From assembly GCF_019331725.1 (NCBI RefSeq), contig NZ_JAHBBF010000007.1, positions 1 through 64,000 on the forward strand: DNA of 64,000 nucleotides. The letters run 5' to 3'. A program made the position numbers and the translations under genes. Positions 55,593 to 64,000 of this stretch are shown here, one piece after another (position 1 is the first letter of the stretch; each line of letters opens with the position of its first letter). The DNA comes from Bifidobacterium saguinibicoloris (GTDB taxonomy: Bacteria; Actinomycetota; Actinomycetes; Actinomycetales; Bifidobacteriaceae). The notes beneath the pieces were generated by a model. It was given only the letters and a program-made list of their open reading frames with translations, had not been told where the DNA came from and searched no databases.

Positions 55593-56393
55593 TCACTCCT
55601 CGCCGCCGGTCTTCGCCGCCTTGGTGGGGTCGGCGAAGCCAATGGGCAGGTCGCCTTCGCGCTGGGCGCCCTCCTCGGTGGAGCCGGTGAACGCCGGACG
55701 TCCGCCGGCCGCCTCGTACGCGGCCCGCGCCTTCTCGTCGTTCCATTTCTCGCCGACGAGCACGCCGTGGTTGAGCATGATCTCGCGTTCGGCGCAGCTC
55801 GCCACCAGGGCGTCGTGCGTGACGACGATGATTGTGGTGCCCTGGTCGTGCAGCTGGCGGAACAGGTCGAGCACGATCTTCTCGTTCTTCTCGTCGAGGT
55901 TGCCGGTGGGCTCGTCGGCGAGGATGAGCTTGGGATCGTTGATGAGCGCGCGGGCGATGCACACGCGCTGCTGTTCGCCGCCGGAGAGCTGTCCGGGCAG
56001 GTGGTGGGCGCGGTCCTTCAATCCCACGCGGTCGAGCGCCTCCAACGCCTGCTTCTCGTCCACCACAGAGTGGTAGTACTGGGCGACCATCACGTTCTCC
56101 ACGGCGGTCAGGTGCGGCACGAGGTAGAACTTCTGGAACACGAGGCCGATCATGTTCTTGCGCACGTCGGCGAGCTGCGCGGCGTTGAGGTCCTCGAGCT
56201 TGCGTCCCTCCAGCGAGACGGAGCCCTTGGACGGGGTGTCCATGCAGCCGATCATGTTCATCAGCGTGGTCTTGCCGGATCCGGACGAGCCGACGATGGC
56301 CAGCCATTCGCCCTGCGGCACGGTGAGGTTGAGGTCGTCCACGGCGTGCAGGTCGCCGTAGATCTTCGAGATGTGGTCGAGTTCAAGCAACAT
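55593..56393 (-). CDS. ABC transporter ATP-binding protein (MacB/LolD type), iron cluster
   Basis: 266-residue ATPase. Walker A GSSGSGKTTL (about residue 35-44), Q-loop region GLVFQKFYLVPHL, signature LSGGEQQR and Walker B LILADEPTGNLDEKN are intact. A ~40-residue polar C-terminal extension follows the nucleotide domain. The start MLLELDHISKIYG follows AAAGGAACCAAC. It is preceded by two FtsX/MacB-type permease genes on the same strand, with a GTTCTTC repeat block in the ~100-base gap. It should energise the permease pair. Confidence 0.93.
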   Translation of the reverse strand: MLLELDHISKIYGDLHAVDDLNLTVPQGEWLAIVGSSGSGKTTLMNMIGCMDTPSKGSVSLEGRKLEDLNAAQLADVRKNMIGLVFQKFYLVPHLTAVENVMVAQYYHSVVDEKQALEALDRVGLKDRAHHLPGQLSGGEQQRVCIARALINDPKLILADEPTGNLDEKNEKIVLDLFRQLHDQGTTIIVVTHDALVASCAEREIMLNHGVLVGEKWNDEKARAAYEAAGGRPAFTGSTEEGAQREGDLPIGFADPTKAAKTGGEE

Positions 56394-56405
56394 GTTGGTT
56401 CCTTT

Positions 56406-56499
56406 GTTCTTCACGGCTGGTTCTTCACGGCTGGTTCTTCGCAATCGTTCTTCACAGCTGGTTCTCGCGCCCGTTCTTCGCGTCCGTTCTTCGCGGCTA
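56406..56499. repeat. Seven-copy GTTCTTC repeat between permease and ATPase genes
   Basis: GTTCTTC or GTTCTCG occurs at 56406, 56420, 56434, 56447, 56461, 56473 and 56486, with spacings of 14, 14, 13, 14, 12 and 13 bases, and a degenerate copy at 56499 over the permease stop. The fuller unit is GTTCTTCACGGCTG. It occupies the whole gap between the permease and ATPase genes. Confidence 0.85.
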
Positions 56500-57855
56500 C
56501 TCTTCCCGCAGCACGATGGCGGGGTCGATGCGCGAGGCGCGTGAGACGGGCGGGATGGAGGCGAGCACGGCGACGAACGCGCTGAAGACCACCGATCCGA
56601 TGGCGAGCGGCCAGTTGACGTCGAGCGATCGCTCGAACACCACGGAGGTGAGGAGACGCGCAAGCCCGTAGCCGATCGCCGTGCCGAAGAGGCCGCCGAT
56701 GAGGCCGTAGAGCGCGCTTTCCACGTAGAACTCCATGCCGATGGATGCGCTGGAGGCGCCCAGCGCCTTGCGCAGGCCGATCTCGTAGCTGCGTTGGGAG
56801 ACGATCGAGCTGATGGTGGTGGAGACGCCGACGAGCGTGAGCACGAGCACGACGATGGAGACGATCCAGAACAGGGTCTGGAGCATCGTGATGATGCGCG
56901 TGTCCGACGAGGTGATCTTGGTGACCTGCTGCGCTTTGACGTGCATGGAGGTCATGTCGTTGATGGATGTGACGGTGGCGTCAAGGTCGCTGCCGGTGGC
57001 GGAGGCGGAGTATTCGATGACGTCGACGCCTCGCGTGACGCCGGTGAGCTTGTCGACGTCGGCCGCGGTGGCGTAGATGATGGAGTCCTCGCTGCCGCCG
57101 GTGTCGACGATGCCGGCCACGCGGAATTCGGTGCCTTTGGTGTCCATGATGTCGCTGGAGACGCGGCCGTCCTGCATCTGCTGGCTGTTGGCCTGCGATT
57201 GCGCGTTCTCGCCGTTGACGGTGTCGCCCGATTGTGCGTCGGATTGCGTGGACGACTGCGTGGAGGCGTCCGACAACGTTCCGTCCGTCGACGATTCCGT
57301 CGACGTCGCGCTTGCGCCCGACGTCGCCGCGTTGTCCGACGCGCGGTATCCGATGGTAATCGGGTTGCCGACGACGAGGCCCATCGCGTCGGCGACGTCG
57401 CGTCCGACGAGCACGCGGCCTTCGGACGGCCATTTGCCTTCGACGTTCCAGTGGTGGTTGAGGTTCTCGACCTGCTTCGGGTTGACGCCGGCCATCACGT
57501 ACGGCGCCGCGTTGACGCGCACGTTCTCGTAGCGGTAGGTCGCGTACTTGGCGGCGCCTTTGGCGCGCACCATTTCGGTGGTGTGCTTGACCATCGCCGC
57601 GTCGATGCCGGTCTTCGACGCGGCCGCGCCGGATTCGTCCGACGATTCCGCCGTTCCGGTGGGGGTGACGATGAGGTTCGCGCCGTACGAGCGCATCTCG
57701 TCGTTCATCTGCTGCGGCACGGCGATGCAGATCGCCGCGAGGCAGAACAGCGTGGCTGCGCCGACGAGCGACGCGACGACGGCCATGATCGCACGCGACC
57801 GGCGGCGGAACACCGCGCCGAACAGCATGCGGAAGAACATGCCGGTATTGGTCAT
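56497..57855 (-). CDS. FtsX/MacB-type ABC permease, iron cluster (second)
   Basis: 452 residues with the MacB/FtsX plan: N-terminal helix (IMAVVASLVGAATLFCLAAI, about 24-43), a large extracytoplasmic domain containing VLVGRDVADAMGLVVGNPIT and a Ser/Thr/Gln-rich insert (about 175-220), and three C-terminal helices starting LQTLFWIVSIVVLVLTLVGV, with the cytoplasmic YEIGLRKALGAS motif. This topology moves substrates or transmits signals outside the membrane rather than importing classic solutes. It forms a heterodimer candidate with the upstream paralogue. Confidence 0.9.
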   Translation of the reverse strand: MTNTGMFFRMLFGAVFRRRSRAIMAVVASLVGAATLFCLAAICIAVPQQMNDEMRSYGANLIVTPTGTAESSDESGAAASKTGIDAAMVKHTTEMVRAKGAAKYATYRYENVRVNAAPYVMAGVNPKQVENLNHHWNVEGKWPSEGRVLVGRDVADAMGLVVGNPITIGYRASDNAATSGASATSTESSTDGTLSDASTQSSTQSDAQSGDTVNGENAQSQANSQQMQDGRVSSDIMDTKGTEFRVAGIVDTGGSEDSIIYATAADVDKLTGVTRGVDVIEYSASATGSDLDATVTSINDMTSMHVKAQQVTKITSSDTRIITMLQTLFWIVSIVVLVLTLVGVSTTISSIVSQRSYEIGLRKALGASSASIGMEFYVESALYGLIGGLFGTAIGYGLARLLTSVVFERSLDVNWPLAIGSVVFSAFVAVLASIPPVSRASRIDPAIVLREE

Positions 57856-57921
57856 TTCAGTCTTCCCTCCCCGTGCGTATGCGTCTGCTGCGGATTGCGC
57901 GCCCCGCGCGCGTCATGCGGA

Positions 57922-59229
57922 TCAGCGGCCATGGAGCACCTCCGCGGGCTTGAGGCTCAGGATCGAGCGGATCGACGACGACGCGGCGACGAGCACCGTC
58001 AGCGCGAGCAGCACGAACACGAGTACGAACACCATCGGACGCATCGTGATGCCCGAACCGAACACCACCTGCCCGACGATCTGCGCGACGCCGGAACCGG
58101 CCAGCGCACCCACCAGCGCACCCACCAGCGAGATCGCGGCGGTCTCGGCGAGCATAAGGCGCGAGACGGCGCCGTCGGTCGCGCCGATGGCCTTGAGCAG
58201 CGCGAGTTCGCTGGAACGTTCGGAGATCGACGCGGCCATGAGGTTCGCGACAGCCACGGCCGCCGCGACGAGGCTCAGCGCGGTCATGAGGATCATCACG
58301 GCCTGCGTCTTCTGCAGCACGTTGCCCTGCAGGGCGGCGACCTGACGCACCTGCTTGGCGACGGCCCCGGGGATGACTTCCTCGATCTGGTAGGCGATGG
58401 AGCTCGGGTATGCGGTGCAGTACCACGTCTCCCATTCGTCCTGGCTCAGCGCGGCCGGGTTCTTCGCGGCCTTGCGCGCGAGGTCGTTCTCCGGGGTGGT
58501 GAGGGCCTTGACCTCGATCTTGTCGACCGAATCGGGCAGGTCCGCGAGCACCTGCGTGGTGGACGAGGGCAGGTAGATCGAGCCGTTCTCGTCGTCGCCG
58601 GAATCATAGACGCCGGTGAGTTCGATCTTCTGCTGGTTGGTCTTCCCGGACGCGGTCTTCTTGGTCAGGGTGACGGTGTCGCCGGCCTTGACGCCGAGCT
58701 GTTCGGCGAGGGTCTTGCCGATGACGCCCTGCGCGGAGTCGTCCTTCGGCCAGTGGCCGTCGAGCGTCCACCAGGAGCGCATGCCTTCGACGCCCACCAC
58801 CGTGGTCTCGCCGGAGGGGAGCTTGAGCGTCTTGTTGAACCAGGTGCCGACGATCGGCGCGTTCACGCCGTTCACGTCGGCGTGCACGTTGAGCTGCGGC
58901 GCGAAGTTGGTGATGTTGAACGCCCAGAAGATGGTCTTGATCTTCACGGCGTCCGATTCCTTGAGGAACGCGGTCGGGTCGGTCTGGTCGCCGGCCGCGG
59001 CGCCGGCCTCCGTGTTGTACAGGTCGGAGACGACGGCGTCGGCCTTCGGCTGCACGGTGATGTTCGAACCGTACGTGGACAGTTCGGCGTTGAGTTTGTC
59101 GCCCACGTCGAAGACGACGCCGAGCATCGCGACCGACACCGTGGCCGACAGGCACACGGTGAGCGCGATGAGCAGGCGCCGGCGCAGCTGGCGGGTGAAC
59201 GACCGCGCGATCATTCGCAGAAAGAACAT
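57922..59229 (-). CDS. FtsX/MacB-type ABC permease, iron cluster (first)
   Basis: 435 residues, paralogue of the following permease. N-terminal helix (LLIALTVCLSATVSVAMLGV), outer domain beginning ELSTYGSNITVQPKAD with VIGKTLAEQLGVKAGDTVTL, and a C-terminal three-helix block with ERSSELALLKAIGATDGAV. It follows the DUF2318 membrane protein by 43 bases on the same strand. In bifidobacteria this set (membrane DUF2318 protein, two permeases, ATPase, FMN protein) is known to me as the sifABCDE iron locus of B. breve; the letter for each gene I cannot assign with certainty. Confidence 0.9.
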   Translation of the reverse strand: MFFLRMIARSFTRQLRRRLLIALTVCLSATVSVAMLGVVFDVGDKLNAELSTYGSNITVQPKADAVVSDLYNTEAGAAAGDQTDPTAFLKESDAVKIKTIFWAFNITNFAPQLNVHADVNGVNAPIVGTWFNKTLKLPSGETTVVGVEGMRSWWTLDGHWPKDDSAQGVIGKTLAEQLGVKAGDTVTLTKKTASGKTNQQKIELTGVYDSGDDENGSIYLPSSTTQVLADLPDSVDKIEVKALTTPENDLARKAAKNPAALSQDEWETWYCTAYPSSIAYQIEEVIPGAVAKQVRQVAALQGNVLQKTQAVMILMTALSLVAAAVAVANLMAASISERSSELALLKAIGATDGAVSRLMLAETAAISLVGALVGALAGSGVAQIVGQVVFGSGITMRPMVFVLVFVLLALTVLVAASSSIRSILSLKPAEVLHGR

Positions 59230-59272
59230 GGTTCCTACCTTCCGTCCTTTCGACTCACCGGACTCGCCGGTC

Positions 59273-60550
59273 TCACTGGAAGTGGGCGCTCAGGGCGTCC
59301 AGATCGGCGGTGTGGATGGTGATCTTGCCGTTGCCGGTCTTGTACGGGAACGGGATGGGGTTGCATCCGCCCTTGAAGCCGATGGTGGCGAGGTTGATGG
59401 CCACTTCGCACCTCTTGCAGATGATCTTGCCGTCCTTCTCGTAGTAGCCGGCGTCGCCGCAGTTCTCGCATGCGTCGAGTCCGATGCCGTATGCGCCGCC
59501 GTTCTTCTTGATGATGATGAAGCGCATGACGGTGCCGTCCTTCGCCTTGTATTCAAAGCGGTGGAGATGGCCGTCCTCGACCTGGCTGAACGGGATGGTG
59601 GCCGTGCCGTCCTTCAGCGAGTAGGTTTCCGGCGGCGACAGGGTGGGCGTCTGGTTGATGGCCGCCTCGCCCACGGTGAGGGTGAGGGTCACGCCGATCA
59701 TCGCGACGAGACTCCATACGGCGGAGGCGACGGCGCGACGACGGAACGCCTTGTGGCGGCGCACGGTCGCCTCGTTCTCGCCGGCCTGCGGCTTGGTCTT
59801 CGTGCGGAAGCCGGCCACGATGGAGGCGATTGCGGGGATGAGGAAGACGAACGCCTGCGCCAGGATCATCTGGTTGTTGTGGTTGATGGACCAGACGAGC
59901 GGCTGGAACAGGATGTGCGGGAAGAACAGGGAATGCGCCTGGATGATCTGCAGCAGGCCGGTGGCGTGCTGCAGGAACAGGATGAACGTCATGAGCGCGG
60001 CGGCGGCGATGAACGAAGCGCGCACCGCCGTCTCGCGCATGGTGCGGAAGATGGCGGCCACCACCATGGAGGCGCCGATGCCCAGCAGGAAGCCGAGCGC
60101 GCGCAGCAGCATGGCGGAGGTGAATGCGGTTTCGCCGGGTTCCACCCAGATGGTGAGCTGGAGGATGACGTCCGGCAGGGCGTAGAAGAGGGTCAGGGCG
60201 ATGGCGAGGGCGCCGACGCCGTTCGCCAGATGCATGAGCCACTTGTGGCGCTGCCAGTCCTTGAGGATCCACGGCGAGGCGATCATCGCGGCGATCGCGA
60301 GCAGGTCGACGACGACGGCGACCGTGAGGACCGGCTGGTTGACGAAGGTGCGCTGGTTGATGACGGCGGTGGCGCGCAGGGCTGCGAACACGATGGCCGC
60401 GACGGTGCCCAGCAGCACGCCGTACAGGCGCCACCGGTGGCTGACCGGCTTGTCACGTCCCTCGCCCACCGTGAGCGTCACGCTCAGGCACATGACCAGC
60501 AATGCGGGGGCCAGCGTCCCCGGCATCACCGCAACGAATTGTTCCAGCAT
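59273..60550 (-). CDS. DUF2318 Fe-binding membrane protein, iron cluster
   Basis: 425 residues. About eight membrane helices fill residues 5-300. The C-terminal DUF2318 domain then has two Cys pairs, CENCGDAGYY and IICKRCEVAI, plus GGCNPIPF, a likely metal or iron-sulfur site. The domain should face outside the membrane and take part in iron handling with the P19-type lipoprotein. ATG at 60550 follows GGAAAGGGCGCGA. It starts the five-gene unit that runs to the FMN-binding lipoprotein. A bidirectional-looking hairpin (60585-60624) separates it from the P19 gene. Confidence 0.9.
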   Translation of the reverse strand: MLEQFVAVMPGTLAPALLVMCLSVTLTVGEGRDKPVSHRWRLYGVLLGTVAAIVFAALRATAVINQRTFVNQPVLTVAVVVDLLAIAAMIASPWILKDWQRHKWLMHLANGVGALAIALTLFYALPDVILQLTIWVEPGETAFTSAMLLRALGFLLGIGASMVVAAIFRTMRETAVRASFIAAAALMTFILFLQHATGLLQIIQAHSLFFPHILFQPLVWSINHNNQMILAQAFVFLIPAIASIVAGFRTKTKPQAGENEATVRRHKAFRRRAVASAVWSLVAMIGVTLTLTVGEAAINQTPTLSPPETYSLKDGTATIPFSQVEDGHLHRFEYKAKDGTVMRFIIIKKNGGAYGIGLDACENCGDAGYYEKDGKIICKRCEVAINLATIGFKGGCNPIPFPYKTGNGKITIHTADLDALSAHFQ

Positions 60551-60584
60551 TCGCGCCCTTTCCCGCTAGTTCCAAAACCGGCGA

Positions 60585-60624
60585 AAGCCCCCTCGTGACG
60601 TGCGCGACGTGAGGGGGCTTTCTT
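60585..60624 (-). terminator. Terminator after the P19-type lipoprotein gene
   Basis: GAAAGCCCCCTC pairs with GAGGGGGCTTTC across a 16-base GC-rich loop; minus-strand continuation contains GGTTTT. Confidence 0.8.
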
Positions 60625-60635
60625 TCATACAGTGA

Positions 60636-61319
60636 TCACCACTGGCGAGGAGTGTACTCCCAGTTGTCGAAGGTGACCTCGAGCGGCTCGGTCCAGAAGC
60701 GGCCCTTGACGCCGGTCTCCGGGTCGACGTGCAGCATCCAGCCGTTCTTGGCCGGGGACTCGATGGAAAGCTTGAGCTGGTAGGTGCCGGCCTTGTCGAG
60801 CTTGACGTTGGCGCCGTAGTGCGGGCCGTCGGAGGCGTTCATCTGCATGAACACGCCGGAGGTGGCGGTGCCGCCCTCGACGGTCTTGCCGGTGGACTTG
60901 TCGATGATGTCGTAGTGGACGGTCAGGTCCGGGACGAAGTCGGCCTTGCCGTAGCCGAGCTCGGTGCCCTTCTTGTTGGCGTGGATGTCGGCCTCGAGGT
61001 GGAAGGAGGCGTCCGCGGCCTTGAGGCCCATGGAGGACGGCTCCATGTCGATCGGCTGGAAGTAGACGGCGCCGACGGTCAGCGGGCCGACCTCCTGATC
61101 CTGCTCCTCGGCGGTGCCGGACGGGCCCACCGGGACCTCTTCGAAGCCGGTGCCGGCGTCGGAGGAGGTGTCGGAGGACTTGTCGGAGGACTGCGAGGAG
61201 GAGTCCGACTTGGTGGAGCCGGAGTTCACGTCGGTGGAGCCGCAGGCGGCCAGGGAGAAGGCCATGGAGCCGGCGAGCAGCACGCCGAGCAGGGCGGCGA
61301 TCTTCTTGTTCTTCATCAT
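60636..61319 (-). CDS. bfeO: P19-type periplasmic iron-binding lipoprotein
   Basis: 227 residues. Signal peptide with lipobox SLAAC (Cys about residue 26), a ~45-residue Ser/Asp/Glu linker, then the P19/Tpd (EfeO/Fe-transport) fold: VGAVYFQPIDMEPSSMGLKA carries the Met/Glu/Asp and the later SFHLEADIHANKKGTELGYG the His/Glu ligands of the Cu/Fe site. The start MMKNKKIAALL follows AAGAAGAG. It partners the FTR1-type permease gene upstream. The symbol follows my recollection of the B. breve bfeUO naming; P19 is the neutral name. Confidence 0.9.
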   Translation of the reverse strand: MMKNKKIAALLGVLLAGSMAFSLAACGSTDVNSGSTKSDSSSQSSDKSSDTSSDAGTGFEEVPVGPSGTAEEQDQEVGPLTVGAVYFQPIDMEPSSMGLKAADASFHLEADIHANKKGTELGYGKADFVPDLTVHYDIIDKSTGKTVEGGTATSGVFMQMNASDGPHYGANVKLDKAGTYQLKLSIESPAKNGWMLHVDPETGVKGRFWTEPLEVTFDNWEYTPRQW

Positions 61320-61408
61320 TTTCTCTTCTTTCTGTATCAGTGAATGAGATTCACGGATGGGGTTGTTGGTTGTTCGGGGGTAAGTCTGTCTGCTGGCCGC
61401 GGCTCCGC

Positions 61409-63205
61409 TCAGGCCTTGGCCGGGGCGTCCTGCGCGGTCGCCTTCGCCGCGTTGGCCTTGAGCCGGCGCTGCTTGGCGAAGCCGACGACGAACAGCGCGA
61501 TCACGGCGACGGCGGCCAGCGCCTGCGCCACGATGCATTCGACGTACGGGTAGAAGCCGAGCCAGTCGTTGGTGGGCACGCCGTCCAGGTAGATGGCGGG
61601 CAGCAAGTCGCCTTCGATGAGCGCGTGCACGCCGCCGCCGGCGAAGACGACGACCAGCACGGACATGAGGATCGAGGTGATGAGGAAGAACGGGCCGATC
61701 GGAATCTTCACGGAGGTGAAGCGGATAATGAGGAAGATGATGACGAGCACGACTGCCGCGGCGATGCCGCCCGTCCACATGCCCTTCGAATCCTGGCTCA
61801 TCGAGTAGATGGACTGGTAGAAGATGACAGTCTCGGCGCCTTCGCGGAACACGGCGAGGAAGCTCAGCATGGCGAGGGAGACGATCGTGCCGAACGCCAC
61901 CTTCTCGCCGGATTCGACCTGTTCGGACACGGACTTGACGGCCGCCTCGGTCTTGGTGCGGATGTAGCGGTTCCACGCCTCCACGCTGGACTTGTTGAGC
62001 ATCCAGTTGCTGGTCCACAGCAGCATGCCCATGGCGATGAGCGCGCACACGCCCTCCATGATCTCCTGCTGGGGGCCGGAGCCGCCGAACAGGAGCGTGA
62101 AGATCACGGCGATGATGCCGGAGCCGGCGAGGCCGGCGAGCACGCCCACGTAGATCCACTTGGTGAAGCGCTTGTTGCCGGACTTGACGAGGTAGGCGAT
62201 TACGGCGGCGACGACGAGCAGCGCCTCGAGCCCCTCGCGGATGAGGATGAGGAACGCCTGGCCCACCGCGCTGGTGATGAACTTGGTGAAGCCGCCCTCC
62301 TTGTCGGCGGCGCCGCCGTCGAGGATGCCGGCGTCCTTGACGAGCATGGCCTTGAGGTCGTCGACGAGCTTCTTCGTGGCCTTGAGGCTCTTGCCCTTGT
62401 TCATGGCCGAGCGGGTCATCTTGAACTGGTATTCGACCTGGGAGACGCGACTGCCGCTGATCGCATTCATCACGTTCTTCTCGAAGCCGAGCTTCTCGTA
62501 GTACTGGTAGTAGACGTTGTTGACGAGGGTGGCGCCCTTCGCACCGTCGCCCTTCTCGTACGCCTTGTAGGCGTTGTCGAGGATCGGGGTCATCTCGTTG
62601 GCCACGTCGGTCCAGGAGCGGTTGCCCTTGCCGGGGTTCTTCTTCTTCTTGGCGTCGAGTTCCTTGCGCTCCTTGGCGATCTGGTCCTGCAGGGCCTTCG
62701 CGTAGGCGCGCGGCTTGGCGAGCTGCGCGTTGGCGTCGAGCTGCTGCGCGGTGGCGTCGAGGTCGGCGGAAAGGGCCGCGACCTTCTCCTGGAGCGTCGC
62801 CTCGTTGCCCTGCGCATAGGAGAGCTGCCTGAGCTCGTTGAAGGCCTGCTGCTGCGCGATCTGCTTGTCGGAGCCGATGGTGGAGCTCACCACGGCGGTG
62901 AAGTTGGAGGCCACGTACAGCGAGTTGTAGGCGCCGTTGAAGTCGGAGGCGGCGCCGGAGGTGTCGCCGCCCTGATAGGCCTTGTAGGCTTCGTTCAGCT
63001 GCTTGTCCATCGCCTTGGCGACGTCGGCCCACGTATCGTAGTCGGTGGCGGAATCGGCGGCGGAGGAGGACGAGGAGCCGGCGGCGTACGCGGCCGGCGT
63101 GAACGCGGCCACGGGGGCCACGGCCATCGCCACGATCATCAGCAACGCACCGGCGAGCGCGACGAGCTTCGCCAGGACGCGTTTGGGCAACCCATTCGCG
63201 GACAT
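61409..63205 (-). CDS. bfeU: FTR1-type high-affinity iron permease with long N-terminal domain
   Basis: 598 residues. A signal-like N-terminus (VALAGALLMIVAMAVAPVAA) leads into an ~270-residue helical extracytoplasmic domain with repeated ANxMxxxxxxAYxAYxxGD units (for example VAKAMDKQLNEAYKAYQGGD and VANEMTPILDNAYKAYEKGD). The FTR1 membrane domain follows, with two REGxE motifs: LILIREGLEALLVV and AVFREGAETVIF. These Arg-Glu motifs bind ferric iron during permeation. ATG at 63205 follows GAGAGGAAATTTCAGG. It begins the iron block with the P19 lipoprotein gene next. No clear DtxR/IdeR box was found in its AT-rich promoter (63206-63300). Confidence 0.93.
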   Translation of the reverse strand: MSANGLPKRVLAKLVALAGALLMIVAMAVAPVAAFTPAAYAAGSSSSSAADSATDYDTWADVAKAMDKQLNEAYKAYQGGDTSGAASDFNGAYNSLYVASNFTAVVSSTIGSDKQIAQQQAFNELRQLSYAQGNEATLQEKVAALSADLDATAQQLDANAQLAKPRAYAKALQDQIAKERKELDAKKKKNPGKGNRSWTDVANEMTPILDNAYKAYEKGDGAKGATLVNNVYYQYYEKLGFEKNVMNAISGSRVSQVEYQFKMTRSAMNKGKSLKATKKLVDDLKAMLVKDAGILDGGAADKEGGFTKFITSAVGQAFLILIREGLEALLVVAAVIAYLVKSGNKRFTKWIYVGVLAGLAGSGIIAVIFTLLFGGSGPQQEIMEGVCALIAMGMLLWTSNWMLNKSSVEAWNRYIRTKTEAAVKSVSEQVESGEKVAFGTIVSLAMLSFLAVFREGAETVIFYQSIYSMSQDSKGMWTGGIAAAVVLVIIFLIIRFTSVKIPIGPFFLITSILMSVLVVVFAGGGVHALIEGDLLPAIYLDGVPTNDWLGFYPYVECIVAQALAAVAVIALFVVGFAKQRRLKANAAKATAQDAPAKA

Positions 63206-63450
63206 CCTGAAATTTCCTCTCTATTTCACAATCCATCAGAACGATAGAGAAAAAAATTCCGGAACAACAGTCTTGATTTTTCGGCGATGCTGAGGTACAC
63301 GCCGTTGTCGTCACGACGTTTCGCGCGATTCCGCCGAAAACCGTCCGATATGTCGAGTCGTCACGTCTCACGATGTGAACGCGACGGGCGTACGCCCACG
63401 TCGCGTCCGCATCACGGAACGCCGCGGGACGTGCGGCACGTCGCGAATCG

Positions 63451-64000
63451 TCACCGCCGCAGCACGTCGAGCACCTTGCGTTCGTCGTAGAACGCGAACA
63501 CGATGCCGCCGATCGCGCACAGCACGGCCGCGCACACGGCGGCGATGCGGTAGCCGGCGCCGGAGGCCATGCCGATGGTGGAGACGCCGGTGAACAGGAG
63601 CATCGCGACGGACTGTCCCATCTTCATCGCGAACGTGCGCGCCGCATAGAACATGCCCTGACGGTCCTGTCCGGTGGTCTTGGAGCTGGCGTCGGCGATG
63701 TTGGCGACGATCGCCTGCGGCAGGATGCCGAACGCGGCCATCGGGACCGCGCCGGCGATGGACAGCGCCACGCCCTGCGCCATCGGCGGGATGAACGCGA
63801 CGGCGGCGGAGCCGAGCGCGCCGGCGAACGCGAACGCGCAGGTGAAGATGACGAACGCGACGAGCAGGAGACGTTTCTTGCCCACGCGGTTCGCGAGGAT
63901 GTTGACGGGCATGTAGAACAGCACGGACACGCCGGTCATGAGCACGAAGTAGATGGTCGTGGTGGTCTCGGGGAGCTTGAGCAGCGAGGTCACGAAGAAC
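63451..64000 (-). CDS. MFS/GPH-type sugar transporter, C-terminal part (runs off the window)
   Basis: About 183 C-terminal residues of a major-facilitator-type cation:sugar symporter, probably of the glycoside-pentoside-hexuronide group. Visible: FVLMTGVSVLFYMPVNILAN, RVGKKRLLLVAF, GILPQAIVANIADAS and GMFYAARTFAMKMGQSVAML, ending FYDERKVLDVLRR. The reading frame continues past base 64000, so the gene is truncated by the window and its N-terminus is not seen. Substrate unknown. Confidence 0.85.
   Translation of the reverse strand, partial: FFVTSLLKLPETTTTIYFVLMTGVSVLFYMPVNILANRVGKKRLLLVAFVIFTCAFAFAGALGSAAVAFIPPMAQGVALSIAGAVPMAAFGILPQAIVANIADASSKTTGQDRQGMFYAARTFAMKMGQSVAMLLFTGVSTIGMASGAGYRIAAVCAAVLCAIGGIVFAFYDERKVLDVLRR

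Noticed and set aside
60636..63371. 911-codon minus-strand frame ending as the P19 protein
   Set aside because: Its first ~680 codons overlap the FTR1-type gene in another frame and are Arg-rich; P19 starts at 61319.
63206..63450. Iron-regulator (DtxR/IdeR) box before the FTR1-type gene
   Set aside because: The promoter is AT-rich but I could not find a convincing 19-base palindrome of that type.

Overview
The window is a high-GC actinobacterial chromosome segment, most likely from a Bifidobacterium. The main pointers are the MurT/GatD pair, an OpcA-dependent glucose-6-phosphate dehydrogenase, a PII/AmtB/GlnD cluster in an anaerobe-like gene set, a C69 dipeptidase, and an iron-uptake block that matches the FTR1/P19 plus ABC cluster described in bifidobacteria. 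I see no phage, IS element, CRISPR array or rRNA. One tRNA gene (Lys, UUU) is present. Species cannot be told from this stretch.

Layout. 0-7 kb (minus strand): an ABC1/UbiB-type membrane kinase-like protein, a small phasin-like protein, gatD and murT (peptidoglycan amidation), then replicative helicase dnaB. The murT leader holds a paired GTGRAAC repeat array, and the region upstream of dnaB holds a dense DnaA-box cluster. 7-15 kb: a MATE exporter; the nitrogen cluster glnD, glnB and amtB, with a symmetric four-copy 15-bp element before glnD; ftsY, whose stop codon abuts a perfect 27-bp tandem repeat; and a TetR regulator. 15-19 kb: family 2 glycosyltransferase, tRNA-Lys, C69 dipeptidase. 19-24.5 kb: zwf-opcA-pgl facing gnd, separated by a chain of nine hairpins. 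24.5-29.3 kb: class Ib ribonucleotide reductase nrdHIEF, with tandem NrdR-like boxes and a 29-codon ORF between nrdE and nrdF.

29.5-43.5 kb is the most accessory part: a DUF4143-type AAA ATPase behind a double hairpin, an aminotransferase, a sortase-anchored surface protein behind a poly-G tract, a CmpB-type membrane protein, an amino-acid permease/glutamine-synthetase-like/amidohydrolase cassette, and two membrane-anchored extracellular proteins (one a probable beta-helix). An 85-bp palindromic repeat occurs twice here. 43.7-48.7 kb: two overlapping YhgE/Pip membrane proteins. 48.7-55 kb: an alpha/beta hydrolase, a polytopic membrane protein, an orphan family 5 solute-binding lipoprotein and a metal-dependent amidohydrolase. 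55-63.2 kb (minus strand): iron uptake, made of FTR1-type permease, P19-type lipoprotein, DUF2318 membrane protein, two FtsX/MacB permeases, ATPase and FMN-binding lipoprotein. The window ends inside an MFS/GPH-type transporter.

The functional themes are cell-wall amidation, nitrogen sensing and amine or amino-acid use, the oxidative pentose-phosphate entry supplying NADPH, deoxynucleotide synthesis, surface display, and ferrous iron acquisition. The most distinctive unexplained content is in the intergenic regions: several highly ordered repeat and palindrome arrays with fixed spacing. High GC produces many long antisense open frames, which I excluded.
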